A stretch of DNA of 18,482 nucleotides from Actinomycetes bacterium (GTDB lineage: Bacteria > Actinomycetota > CALGFH01): NCBI GenBank assembly GCA_030152105.1, contig JASLIH010000593.1, positions 1 to 18,482 on the forward strand, in the 5' to 3' direction. The notes under the pieces are model-generated. The model saw only the letters and a list, made by a program, of their open reading frames with translations, was not told the origin of the DNA and made no database searches. Position numbers and translations under genes: made by a program. Every line of letters begins with the position of its first letter. Position 1 is the stretch's first letter. This document shows, piece after piece, positions 8,907-16,392 of this stretch.

Positions 8907-11900
8907 ATGGCGACGGCACCTTCGCCGCCCGACGGGCTCGGGCGGTTCTCAGCCCTGACCCGAGGCTGGTTCGAGGGCGCCTTTGCCGCGCCCACCCAGG
9001 CGCAGGTCGGCGCCTGGGACGCCCTCGCCCAGGACCAGGACGTGCTGGTGGTCGCCCCCACCGGGTCGGGCAAGACCCTGGCCGCGTTCCTGTCGGCCAT
9101 CGACCGCCTGGCCGGCGCCCCGGCGGTGCCAGAGCGTGAGCGCCTCCGGGTCCTGTACGTCTCCCCGCTCAAGGCCCTGGCCGCCGACATCGAGCGGAAC
9201 CTCCGGGCGCCCCTGGCCGGCGTCCGGGCGGCCGCCGCCCGCCTGGACGAGCCCCTGCCCGACATCACCGTCGGGATGCGCACCGGCGACACCCCGGCCG
9301 AGGCCCGCCGCCGCTTCCCCGCCCACCCGCCCGACATCCTGATCACCACCCCCGAGTCGCTGTTCCTCCTGCTCACCTCCAGAGCCCGCGAAGCCCTGGC
9401 CCACGTCGACACGGTGATCGTCGACGAGGTCCACTCGGTGGTCGCCACCAAGCGGGGGGCACATCTCGCCCTCAGCCTGGAGCGCCTGGACGAGCTGCTG
9501 GAGCGGCCGGCCCGCCGCATCGGCCTGTCGGCCACCGTCCGCCCCCTGGACGAGGTGGCCCGCTTCCTCGGCGGCCCCCGGCCGGTCACGGTCGTGGCCC
9601 CGCCGAGCGAGAAGGCGTTCGACCTCTCGGTGGTGGTCCCGGTCGAGGACATGGCGGCCATCGGCGAGGCCTCCGACGACCCGGCCAGCGGGTCGGCCTC
9701 CGGGGTGCCCGACCGGTCCTCGATCTGGCCCCACATCGACGAGCGGCTGGTCGAGCTGATCCGGGCCCACCGTTCGACCATCGTGTTCGCCAACTCGCGC
9801 CGCCTGGCCGAGCGGCTCTGTGCCAACCTCAACGAGCTGGCCGAGACCGAGCTGGCCCGGGCCCACCACGGCTCGGTCAGCCGCGAGCAGCGGACCGAGA
9901 TCGAGGAGGACCTCAAGGCCGGCCGGCTGCCGGCGGTGGTCGCGACCAGCTCGCTGGAGCTGGGCATCGACATGGGCGCGGTCGACCTGGTCATCCAGGT
10001 GGAGGCGCCCAGCTCGGTCGCGTCCGGGCTCCAGCGCATCGGCCGGGCCGGCCACCAGGTGGGCGCGGTCAGCCGGGGCATCGTCTTCCCCAAGTTCCGC
10101 GGCGACCTGGTCGAGAGCGCGGTCGTGGTCGAGCGCATGCGGGCCGGGGCCATCGAGGCCATGCGCTACCCGCGTAACCCCCTTGACGTCCTCGCCCAGC
10201 AGATCGTGGCCATGGTGGCCATGGACGACTGGACGGTCGACGACCTCGAGGCCCTGGTCCGCCGGGCGGCCCCGTTCGCCGAGCTACCCCGCAGCGCCCT
10301 GGACAGCGTGCTCGACATGCTGTCGGGCCGCTACCCCTCGGACGAGTTCGCCGAGCTGCGGCCCCGGCTCAACTGGGACCGGGTCGAGGGGCGGCTGGCC
10401 GGCCGGCCCGGGGCCCAGCGCCTGGCCGTCACCTCCGGCGGGACCATCCCCGACCGGGGCCTGTTCGGCGTCTACCTGGTCGGGGAGCGCGCCACCCGGG
10501 TCGGTGAGCTGGACGAGGAGATGGTGTACGAGTCCCGGGTCGGGGAGGTGTTCACCCTCGGCGCCTCCAGCTGGCGGATCGAGGACATCACCCACGACCG
10601 GGTGCTGGTCTCCCCGGCCCCCGGCCAGCCCGGCAAGCTGCCGTTCTGGCACGGCGACATGCTGGGCCGGCCGGTCGAGCTGGGCCGCGCCCTGGGCGGG
10701 TTCCTGCGCGAGCTGTCGGGCCTGACCCCGGAGGCGCGGACCGAGCGGCTGCGGGCGGCCGGCCTTGACGAGCTCGCCGCCGCCAACCTGGGCGCCTACC
10801 TGGACGAGCAGCGCGAGGCCACCGGGGTGCTGCCCGACGACCGCACCATCGTGGTCGAGCGCTTCCGCGACGAGCTCGGCGACTGGCGGGTCTGCGTCCA
10901 CTCGCCGTTCGGCGCCCAGGTCCACGCCCCCTGGTCGCAGGCCATCGAGGCCAGGGTCCGGGAGCGCCTCGGCCTCGAGGTCCAGACCATGTACACCGAC
11001 GACGGGGTGGTGGTCCGGCTTCCCGAGGTCGACGAGGCCCCGGCCGCCGAGTCGATCCTGTTCGACGCCGACGAGATCGAGGACCTCGTGGTGGGGGAGG
11101 TCGGGGGGTCGGCCCTGTTCGCCAGCCGCTTCCGCGAGTGCGCCGCCCGGGCCCTGCTGCTGCCCCGGCGCCGGCCCGACCGGCGCACGCCCCTGTGGCA
11201 GCAGCGCCAGCGCAGCGCCGGGCTGCTCCAGGTCGCCTCCAGGTACGGCTCGTTCCCGGTGGTGCTGGAGACCATGCGCGAGTGTCTCCAGGACGTGTTC
11301 GACCTGCCCGGCCTCAAGGAGCTGATGGCCCAGGTGGCCAGCCGCCAGGTCCGGGTGGTCGAGGTCGACACCCCGTTCCCGTCGCCGTTCGCCAGCTCCC
11401 TCCAGTTCGGCTATGTGGCCGCGTTCATGTACGAGGGCGACGCCCCCCTGGCCGAGCGGCGGGCCCAGGCCCTGTCGCTGGACAGGTCGGTCCTGGCCGA
11501 GCTGCTGGGCCGCGAGGAGCTGCGCGACCTGATCGACCAGGCCGCCCTGGCCGACCTGGAGCTGGAGCTGCAGCTGCTCACCCCCGAGCGCAAGGTCCGC
11601 GACCCCGACGGCCTGCACGACGCCCTGCGACTGCTGGGCGACCTGACCGTGCAGGAGGCGGCCGCGCGCAGCGCCGACCCGGCGGCCGCCCCCGGCTGGC
11701 TGGCCGAGCTGGAGGCCTCCCGGCGGGCGGTGCGGCTGCGGGTCGGCGGCCAGGAGCGCTGGGTGGCCATCGAGGACATGGCCCGGCTCCGCGACGGATT
11801 GGGGGCCGCCCCGCCGGTGGGGGTGCCGCAGGCGTTCCTGGAGCCGGTGGCCGACCCGGTGGGCGACCTGGTCGCCCGCTACGCCCGCACCCACGGGCCG

Positions 11901-13385
11901 TTCCTGGCCGACGACCCGGCCCGCCGGCTCGGCCTTGGCGTGGCCGTGGTCTCCCAGACCCTGGCCCGGCTGGAGGCGGCCGGCCGCGTCGTCCAGGGCG
12001 AGTTCCGCCCGGGCGGTTCGGGTCGCGAGTGGCTGGACGCCGAGGTGCTGCGCCGGCTGCGGCGCCGCTCCCTGGCCGCCCTGCGCCGCGAGGTCGAGCC
12101 CGTCCCCCAGGAGGCGATGGCCCGGTTCCTCGGCGCCTGGCAGGGGGTCGGGCCGGCCGGGCCCCGCTCGGCCGATGTCGACGCCCTGTTCCGGGCGGTC
12201 GAGCAGCTCCAGGGCGCGGCCGTGCCCGCCTCGGCCCTCGAGCGCCAGGTCCTGGCCGCCCGCCTGCCCGGCTACCACCCGGGCCTGCTCGACCAGCTGT
12301 GCGCCTCCGGCGAGGTCGTCTGGGCCGGGTCGGGTGCGCTCGGCTCCGACGACGGCTGGGTCGGCCTGTACCTGGCCGACACCGCCCCGCTGCTGCTCCC
12401 CGAACCCGTCCCGGTCGAGCTGTCGCCCTTGGCCACCCAGGTCCGCGACGCCCTGGCCGCCCGGGGGGCGATGTTCTTCCGCCAGCTCTCGGACGCGGTC
12501 GGGTCGACGAACGACAGCGAGCTGCTCCTTGCCGTCTGGGAGCTCGTCTGGGCCGGCCACGTCACCAACGACACCCTGACACCGCTGCGAGCCCTGGTCA
12601 CCGGCGGTTCCCGCCCCACCACCCGCCGCCGCGCCGCCACCCGCCGCTCCGGCCGCCGCGGCGTCCCCTCGTCCAGCCGCGCCGGCCCCCCAGCCGCCGC
12701 CGGCCGCTGGAGCCTGGTCCCAACCACCGCCGACGTCGGGTCGCCCGGCGCCGACCCGACCCGGCGGCTGCATGCGGTGGCCGAGCAGCTGCTGGACCGG
12801 CACGGGGTGCTGACGCGGGGAGCGGTGGTGGCCGAGCGGATCCCGGGCGGGTTCGCGGGGGTGTACCCGGTGCTGAAGGCGATGGAGGACTCTGGCCGCT
12901 GCCGGCGCGGGTACTTCGTGGACGGGCTCGGCGGGGCCCAGTTCGCGGTTCCCGGGGCGGTGGACCGGCTCCGGTCGCTGACCGACCCGCCGTCCTCGCC
13001 ACAGACCCAGGTGCTGGCCGCCGCCGACCCGGCCAATCCCTATGGCGCCGCCCTGTCCTGGCCCGACAGGACGGCGGCCGGCAGCACTGGTGAGCGCCCC
13101 GGCCACCGGCCCGGGCGCAAGGCCGGGGCGGTGGTGATCCTGGTCGACGGCGAGCTGGTCCTGTACGTGGAGCGGGGCGGCCGGACCCTGCTCACCTTCA
13201 CCGACCACCCCGACCGCCTGGCCAGGGCGGCCGACGCGCTCGCCCTGGCCGCCCGCGACGGCGCCCTCGGCCGGCTGGCGGTCGAGAAGGCCGACGGCGA
13301 GACCGTGTTCGACAGCCCCCTGGCCAGGGCCCTCACCGAGGCCGGGTTCCGCCCCACCGCCCGCGGTCTCCGCCTCCGGGGGTAA
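8907..13385 (+). CDS. lhr: Lhr-type large ATP-dependent DNA helicase
   Basis: A 1492-aa superfamily-2 helicase, the length of mycobacterial Lhr (about 1500 aa). Lhr translocates 3'-5' on single-stranded DNA and is linked to DNA repair. RecA domain 1 has Walker A APTGSGKT (50-57), DEVH (173-176) and SAT (208-210). RecA domain 2 has TIVFANSRRLAERL, HHGSVSREQR, TSSLELGIDMG and QRIGRAGH (376-383). The Lhr core follows (NPLDVLAQQIVAMVA, then the winged-helix region). The long C-terminal domain found in bacterial long-form Lhr makes up the rest. An Arg/Ser/Pro-rich linker (about 1232-1272) joins the last domain, which contains GGFAGVYPVLKAMEDSGR and FVDGLGGAQFAVPGAVDRLR. The start is ATG 8907, the only good candidate before the RFSALTRGWFEGAFAAPTQAQ region. 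nei2 follows after 7 nt, as in mycobacteria. Confidence 0.96.
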   Translation: MATAPSPPDGLGRFSALTRGWFEGAFAAPTQAQVGAWDALAQDQDVLVVAPTGSGKTLAAFLSAIDRLAGAPAVPERERLRVLYVSPLKALAADIERNLRAPLAGVRAAAARLDEPLPDITVGMRTGDTPAEARRRFPAHPPDILITTPESLFLLLTSRAREALAHVDTVIVDEVHSVVATKRGAHLALSLERLDELLERPARRIGLSATVRPLDEVARFLGGPRPVTVVAPPSEKAFDLSVVVPVEDMAAIGEASDDPASGSASGVPDRSSIWPHIDERLVELIRAHRSTIVFANSRRLAERLCANLNELAETELARAHHGSVSREQRTEIEEDLKAGRLPAVVATSSLELGIDMGAVDLVIQVEAPSSVASGLQRIGRAGHQVGAVSRGIVFPKFRGDLVESAVVVERMRAGAIEAMRYPRNPLDVLAQQIVAMVAMDDWTVDDLEALVRRAAPFAELPRSALDSVLDMLSGRYPSDEFAELRPRLNWDRVEGRLAGRPGAQRLAVTSGGTIPDRGLFGVYLVGERATRVGELDEEMVYESRVGEVFTLGASSWRIEDITHDRVLVSPAPGQPGKLPFWHGDMLGRPVELGRALGGFLRELSGLTPEARTERLRAAGLDELAAANLGAYLDEQREATGVLPDDRTIVVERFRDELGDWRVCVHSPFGAQVHAPWSQAIEARVRERLGLEVQTMYTDDGVVVRLPEVDEAPAAESILFDADEIEDLVVGEVGGSALFASRFRECAARALLLPRRRPDRRTPLWQQRQRSAGLLQVASRYGSFPVVLETMRECLQDVFDLPGLKELMAQVASRQVRVVEVDTPFPSPFASSLQFGYVAAFMYEGDAPLAERRAQALSLDRSVLAELLGREELRDLIDQAALADLELELQLLTPERKVRDPDGLHDALRLLGDLTVQEAAARSADPAAAPGWLAELEASRRAVRLRVGGQERWVAIEDMARLRDGLGAAPPVGVPQAFLEPVADPVGDLVARYARTHGPFLADDPARRLGLGVAVVSQTLARLEAAGRVVQGEFRPGGSGREWLDAEVLRRLRRRSLAALRREVEPVPQEAMARFLGAWQGVGPAGPRSADVDALFRAVEQLQGAAVPASALERQVLAARLPGYHPGLLDQLCASGEVVWAGSGALGSDDGWVGLYLADTAPLLLPEPVPVELSPLATQVRDALAARGAMFFRQLSDAVGSTNDSELLLAVWELVWAGHVTNDTLTPLRALVTGGSRPTTRRRAATRRSGRRGVPSSSRAGPPAAAGRWSLVPTTADVGSPGADPTRRLHAVAEQLLDRHGVLTRGAVVAERIPGGFAGVYPVLKAMEDSGRCRRGYFVDGLGGAQFAVPGAVDRLRSLTDPPSSPQTQVLAAADPANPYGAALSWPDRTAAGSTGERPGHRPGRKAGAVVILVDGELVLYVERGGRTLLTFTDHPDRLARAADALALAARDGALGRLAVEKADGETVFDSPLARALTEAGFRPTARGLRLRG

Positions 13386-13392
13386 GTGCCCG

Positions 13393-14202
13393 ATGCCCGA
13401 GGGAGACACGGTCTTCCTGGCCGCCACCCGCATGCACACCGCCCTGGCCGGCCAGCGGCTGGTCGCCACCGACTTCCGCGTCCCCCGGTTCGCCACCGCC
13501 GACCTCAGCGGCCAGGTCGTGCGCGAGGTGGCCGCCCGCGGCAAGCACCTGCTGCTGCGCACCGACGCCGGTACCACCCTCCACACCCACTTCAAGATGG
13601 AGGGCACCTGGCACCTGTACCGGCCCAGGGAGCGTTGGCGCGGCCCCGACTTCCAGGTCCGGGCCGTGCTCCGCACCGACCCGTGGGTCGCGGTCGGGTT
13701 CCGCCTGGCCATCTGCGAGCTGCTCCCGACCGCCAGCGAGCGCGAGGTGGTCGGCCACCTCGGCCCCGACGTCCTCGGCCCCGACTGGGACCCGGCCGAG
13801 GCCCTCCGCCGGCTACGCGCCGACCCCACTCGGGCCATCGGCACCGCCCTGCTCGACCAGCGCGCCGTCGCCGGGCCCGGCAACGTCTACAAGTCCGAGG
13901 TCTGCTTCCTCCGCGGCACCGACCCCTGGACCCCGGTCGGCGAGGTCGAGGACCTGGAGGGCATGGTCGACCTCCTCAAACGCCTGATGGAGGCCAACCG
14001 CACCACCGGCAGCCAGATCACCACCGGCGACACCCGCCCCGGCCGCACCCACTGGGTCGCCACCCGCACCGGCAAGCCCTGCCGCCGCTGCGGCACCCCC
14101 ATCCGCAAGGCCGACCAGCCGAGCTACGACGGCGAGCGGGTCACCTACTGGTGCCCCACCTGCCAGCCGGGGATGGGACCGGGTCGGGCGACAAAGGTGT
14201 AG
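13393..14202 (+). CDS. nei2: Formamidopyrimidine-DNA glycosylase family, Nei2-type endonuclease VIII
   Basis: A 269-aa bifunctional DNA glycosylase/AP lyase for oxidised bases. MPEGDT at the N-terminus gives the catalytic Pro2 and Glu3, and GKHLLL supplies the conserved Lys51. The helix-two-turn-helix contains DQRAVAGPGNVYKSE (155-169) with its conserved Asn. A C-terminal zinc finger has Cys at 230, 233, 254 and 257. The ATG at 13393 must be the start, because the Pro nucleophile has to be residue 2. The gap to lhr is 7 nt, so the two are likely one transcript; lhr and nei2 are also neighbours in mycobacteria, where both are tied to DNA repair. The tail after the last Cys is short (12 aa). 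The gene ends 1 nt before the antitoxin remnant, so the junction may be a rearrangement point. Confidence 0.95.
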   Translation: MPEGDTVFLAATRMHTALAGQRLVATDFRVPRFATADLSGQVVREVAARGKHLLLRTDAGTTLHTHFKMEGTWHLYRPRERWRGPDFQVRAVLRTDPWVAVGFRLAICELLPTASEREVVGHLGPDVLGPDWDPAEALRRLRADPTRAIGTALLDQRAVAGPGNVYKSEVCFLRGTDPWTPVGEVEDLEGMVDLLKRLMEANRTTGSQITTGDTRPGRTHWVATRTGKPCRRCGTPIRKADQPSYDGERVTYWCPTCQPGMGPGRATKV

Positions 14203-14203
14203 A

Positions 14204-14314
14204 TTCAACGCCGCGTTCGAGCGGCTCAAGGCCGACCCGGTCGCCTGGGAGGAGGAGCTCGCCGAGCGGGCGGAGTGGGACGCAACACTCGCCGATGGGC
14301 TCGATGATCTGTGA
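14204..14314 (+). pseudogene. C-terminal remnant of a MazE/ribbon-helix-helix-type antitoxin
   Basis: The frame ending in the TGA at 14312-14314 reads FNAAFERLKADPVAWEEELAE and continues RAEWDATLADGLDDL. This acidic, Trp-containing helix resembles the toxin-binding tail of antitoxins paired with MazF. No ATG, GTG or TTG occurs in this frame between 14102 and the stop. The upstream DNA belongs to nei2 in another frame, so the ribbon-helix-helix DNA-binding half (about 40 residues) and the start are missing. The stop overlaps the toxin GTG as GTGA, the usual coupling of an antitoxin-toxin pair. I infer a deletion that removed the promoter-proximal half. Confidence 0.6.
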
Positions 14315-14655
14315 AGGTCATTCGCCGCGGCGAGGTGTGGCTTGCCGAGCTCGGGCCAACCCGAGGGCGCGAGCAGGCTGGCGAGCGACCCGTCCTGGTC
14401 GTCTCGGCAGACCCGATCAACCAGAGCGCAGCGGATCTCGTCGTCGCGGTTCCCTTGACCACCCGCAGGCGAGGCGTCCCGACGCACGTCGAGGTTCGCC
14501 CACCGGCCGGCGGATTGCCCGACGTCAGCTTCGCGATGTGCGAACAGCTCCGTTCGCTGTCTGCCGAGCGGCTCGGTTCCCGTCCGTTCGGCAGCGTGCC
14601 CGCGACCGTCCTGAGCTCCGTCCAGGATCGCCTACGGCTCCTGTTCGGGATCTGA
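14311..14655 (+). CDS. MazF/PemK-family mRNA interferase toxin
   Basis: A 114-aa protein of the MazF fold, about the usual length (110-120 aa). It begins with RRGEVWLAELGPTRGREQAG, the first strand and loop. RPVLVVSAD (26-34) and VVAVPLTTR (44-52, with the conserved Thr of the active site) follow, then CEQLRSL (77-83). MazF toxins cut RNA in the cytoplasm and are held inactive by a MazE-like partner. The start is the GTG at 14311 overlapping the antitoxin-remnant stop. Third codon positions contain clearly more A and T (GCA, CGA, GAT, TTG, GTT) than neighbouring genes, which suggests horizontal transfer. All family motifs I can check are intact, although the antitoxin is broken. With no promoter of its own visible, it may be read through from lhr-nei2 or be silent. 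Confidence 0.88.
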   Translation: MKVIRRGEVWLAELGPTRGREQAGERPVLVVSADPINQSAADLVVAVPLTTRRRGVPTHVEVRPPAGGLPDVSFAMCEQLRSLSAERLGSRPFGSVPATVLSSVQDRLRLLFGI

Positions 14656-14665
14656 GCGTCTCCCG

Positions 14666-15610
14666 TCAGATCCGGGTGAACGAGCGGACGGCCATGCGGG
14701 GGCCGCGGCGGTCGGGGTAGCGGCCAGAGCGGGTGAGGAGGCGCAGGACCCGGCCGCGGTGGCCGGGCCAGGCGGCGAGGAGCTCGAGCATCTGTTCGTC
14801 GGTGCCCCGGCGCTGGCCGGTGAGGGCGTGGCTGACCAGGTGGGGGAGGTGGAAATCGCCCACCGAGACGGCGTCGGCGTCGCCGAGGGCCACGATCGCG
14901 ACCTCGGCCGAGGTCCAGGGACCGACGCCGGGGAGGGCCTGGAGGCGGCGGTGGGCGTCGGCGGCGGGCATGACCACGGTCTCCTCGACCCGGCGGGCGC
15001 GGCTGGCCGCCATCAGGATCGTGGCGGTGCGCTTGCGCTCGACACCGAGCGGGTGGAACGCCCAGTAGGGGGTGACGGCGAGGGCCTCGGGGGACGGCTG
15101 CAGGCGCAGCGGCACCGGGCCGGGGGCCGGTTCGCCCAGGGCGCGGACGATGGCGGCGAAGGCGTTGTGGGCCTCGCGACCGGTGACCTTCTGCTCCAGG
15201 ATCGAAGGCAGCAGCGCCTCGAAGACCGCCCGGGAGCGAGGGATCCGCAGGCCGGGGTGGTGGTGGTGGAGCTCGCCGACCAGCCCGGTGGGGGAGAACC
15301 CCTCCAGCGAGTCGCGCGCCCCCAGCAGCTCAGGCGCCGCCTCAAGACACCACCTCGCCCCCGGCCCCCACGCCGCGACCCGGATCCCGTCTCCTTCGGG
15401 CGTGTAGCAGGCCGTGGCCGGCCCCTCCGGGGTCCTGGTCGCCCGCCACCAGCTCCCACCCCGGTCGACCAGGTTGGTCGGGTCGCCCGGCCCCCGCCGC
15501 AACGGCCCCAGGGTCAGCCGCAGGTCGACCGGCAGACGCGGTCGGACAACGGTCTCAAGCGGAAGCTGCACGGCGGTCATCGCCCGGATCTTGGCACGCC
15601 CAGCCGACAA
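14666..15610 (-). CDS. AlkA-like HhH-GPD DNA glycosylase (3-methyladenine DNA glycosylase 2 family)
   Basis: A 314-aa base-excision-repair glycosylase of the HhH-GPD superfamily, which removes alkylated purines. The N-terminal part (PVDLRLTLGPLRRGPGDPT) is typical of actinobacterial members. ILEQKVTGREAHNAF (137-151) is the helix before the HhH domain. LPGVGPWTS (226-234) is the hairpin that grips DNA, and Asp252 in SVGDFHLPHLV is the expected catalytic residue. Start choice: TTG 15610 has a strong GGAGGGGG 6 nt upstream on the minus strand; ATG 15580 would give a protein 10 residues shorter and has only a weak site. The gene converges on the MazF gene with a 10-nt gap. Together with lhr and nei2 it makes this part of the window rich in DNA repair, although it is on the opposite strand. 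Confidence 0.88.
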   Translation of the reverse strand: MSAGRAKIRAMTAVQLPLETVVRPRLPVDLRLTLGPLRRGPGDPTNLVDRGGSWWRATRTPEGPATACYTPEGDGIRVAAWGPGARWCLEAAPELLGARDSLEGFSPTGLVGELHHHHPGLRIPRSRAVFEALLPSILEQKVTGREAHNAFAAIVRALGEPAPGPVPLRLQPSPEALAVTPYWAFHPLGVERKRTATILMAASRARRVEETVVMPAADAHRRLQALPGVGPWTSAEVAIVALGDADAVSVGDFHLPHLVSHALTGQRRGTDEQMLELLAAWPGHRGRVLRLLTRSGRYPDRRGPRMAVRSFTRI

Positions 15611-15865
15611 CCACGACCCCCTCCGCCCCCTGGCCCCGACCCCGGGGCTGAGCTTGGATCCGGGCTGTGGACAACCGAGGGACCGTCCTTCGCCGGTTGG
15701 CTACCCTCCCGAACCGGGGGCCCAGCGGCAGGTGGGGGTGGGGCCGGGCAGGGGGGACCCGGGCCCGGTCGGGGGTCCGGGCCCGGGTCGGGGGTTCCGC
15801 CTCGGGGCGCCGTCTGCCGCGGCCGACGGCGGTGCCACCAGGGAGCTTCTGAGGGTCGAGGTTGC
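15611..15865. other. GC-rich intergenic region with G-quadruplex motif and direct repeats
   Basis: This is a 255-nt gap upstream of the AlkA-like gene and downstream of the EspC-like gene. I find no convincing gene. The plus strand at 15734-15756 has four G-runs (5, 4, 3 and 6 G) with loops of 1-2 nt, a strong G-quadruplex pattern. Immediately after it, GGGCCCGGTCGGGGGT (15761-15776) is repeated with one extra G at 15779-15795. The gap also contains the ribosome-binding site of the AlkA-like gene (near 15617-15624, minus strand). Confidence 0.6.
15734..15795 (+). repeat. Predicted G-quadruplex followed by an imperfect tandem repeat
   Basis: G5-T-G4-CC-G3-CA-G6 spans 15734-15756. The following two repeat units (15761-15776 and 15779-15795) also contain G-runs and CCCGGG palindromes. 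It lies on the template strand of the AlkA-like gene, about 125 nt upstream of its start, and could stall polymerase or affect supercoiling. Confidence 0.5.
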
Positions 15866-16165
15866 CTATCGAGCGTGGGTGGGCGGAGGAACGGCGGCGT
15901 GATCGGTGGAGCGGTATTCGGCGGCGGCGGCCTGGAGGCGGCCGGCGGCGCCGGTGAGGTCGTCGGCGAGGACACCGAGCTCGCTGGCCCAGCGGGTCCA
16001 CATGGTGTGGAACCGGTCGAACAGGGCGGCGTCGCCCAGTGCGGCGCCGCCGAGAGAGACGGCGGGGAGCAGGCCGCCGACGACCGAACGGACCTGGTCG
16101 GCGCTGGCCTGCAGCCGTCCGGCGGCTCGTTCCAGCTCGCTCGGGATCACCAGTAGCTCGGCCAT
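15866..16165 (-). CDS. EspC/WXG100-like type VII secretion substrate
   Basis: A 99-aa protein, the usual size for WXG100/EspC-type helical-hairpin substrates of ESX (type VII) secretion. Helix 1 is about residues 8-30 (IPSELERAAGRLQASADQVR). A Gly/Ala-rich turn follows (30-48). Helix 2 runs about 49-85 with MWTRWASELGVLADDLTGAA. There is no exact WXG turn, so EspC-like (ESX secretion-associated) is the better label. The C-terminus carries Y84-R-S-T-D88, which fits the YxxxD/E export signal. The start at ATG 16165 is chosen because AAGGGG lies 8 nt upstream on the minus strand and the protein then begins MAELLVIPSELERAA. The open frame continues upstream to 16234 without support. No other ESX gene is visible here, so it appears isolated. 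Confidence 0.7.
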   Translation of the reverse strand: MAELLVIPSELERAAGRLQASADQVRSVVGGLLPAVSLGGAALGDAALFDRFHTMWTRWASELGVLADDLTGAAGRLQAAAAEYRSTDHAAVPPPTHAR

Positions 16166-16179
16166 CCACCTCACCCCTT

Positions 16180-16201
16180 CGCCAGCTCGCGTAAGCTGGC
16201 G
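16180..16201. repeat. 8-bp inverted repeat upstream of the EspC-like gene
   Basis: Arms CGCCAGCT (16180-16187) and AGCTGGCG (16194-16201) are separated by 6 nt and lie 15-36 nt before the EspC-like start. It could be a regulator-binding site or a 5' hairpin next to the ribosome-binding site. Confidence 0.5.
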
Positions 16202-16316
16202 TAGACAGTAACTTATGGATGCAAACGAAAGCAAATCGATGATAACGAGCCGCTAACGACCTCGGAAGCACGCCCTGGCCGGCGCGAAGATCCCCGGTTC
16301 GGTGTGGATGCCCGAG

Positions 16317-16322
16317 TAGAAT
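16317..16322 (+). promoter_or_regulatory. Predicted -10 element of the dapA promoter
   Basis: TAGAAT matches the -10 consensus at 5 of 6 positions. It would place the transcript start near 16329 and give a leader of about 64 nt. No convincing -35 lies 16-18 nt upstream. Confidence 0.4.
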
Positions 16323-16329
16323 CGGCGGT

Positions 16330-16358
16330 GGCTGCCGGCCGGGTGGGGCTGCCGGCCG
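16330..16358 (+). repeat. 12-bp direct repeat in the dapA leader
   Basis: GGCTGCCGGCCG occurs at 16330-16341 and again at 16347-16358, 5 nt apart. GGCCGT-C-ACGGCC (16354-16366) forms a small overlapping palindrome. Both lie between the predicted -10 and the dapA start. It does not match a lysine riboswitch, which would be much longer. Confidence 0.4.
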
Positions 16359-16392
16359 TCACGGCCGCTTTCCCGTCGCTCGGAGGACCCCT

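Larger units (their letters stand above)
16166..16392. other. Divergent intergenic region between the EspC-like gene and dapA
   Basis: A 227-nt region with a marked A+T-rich patch (about 16200-16260), which stands out in this GC-rich window and suggests promoters for the divergent genes. It holds an 8-bp inverted repeat (16180-16201), a -10-like TAAGTT on the minus strand (16210-16215) without a good -35, a -10-like TAGAAT on the plus strand (16317-16322), and a 12-bp direct repeat in the presumed dapA leader. Confidence 0.55.

Noticed and set aside
10284..13883. 1199-aa open frame on the minus strand opposite lhr and nei2
   Set aside because: It covers two well-supported plus-strand genes, has Gly/Gln/Pro-rich composition and no recognisable domain.
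13386..14720. 444-aa plus-strand open frame across nei2, the antitoxin remnant and mazF
   Set aside because: It is a frame shadow: very rich in Arg/Pro/Gly/His, and it crosses three better-supported reading frames.
2190..16392. The inserted block as a prophage or integrative element
   Set aside because: No integrase, transposase, phage or conjugation gene and no tRNA or att-like direct repeat at the edges; most genes are ordinary chromosomal housekeeping or repair genes with host-like base composition.
16329..16392. dapA leader as a lysine riboswitch
   Set aside because: The leader is only about 64 nt and lacks the size and layout of the lysine (L-box) riboswitch, which is over 150 nt.
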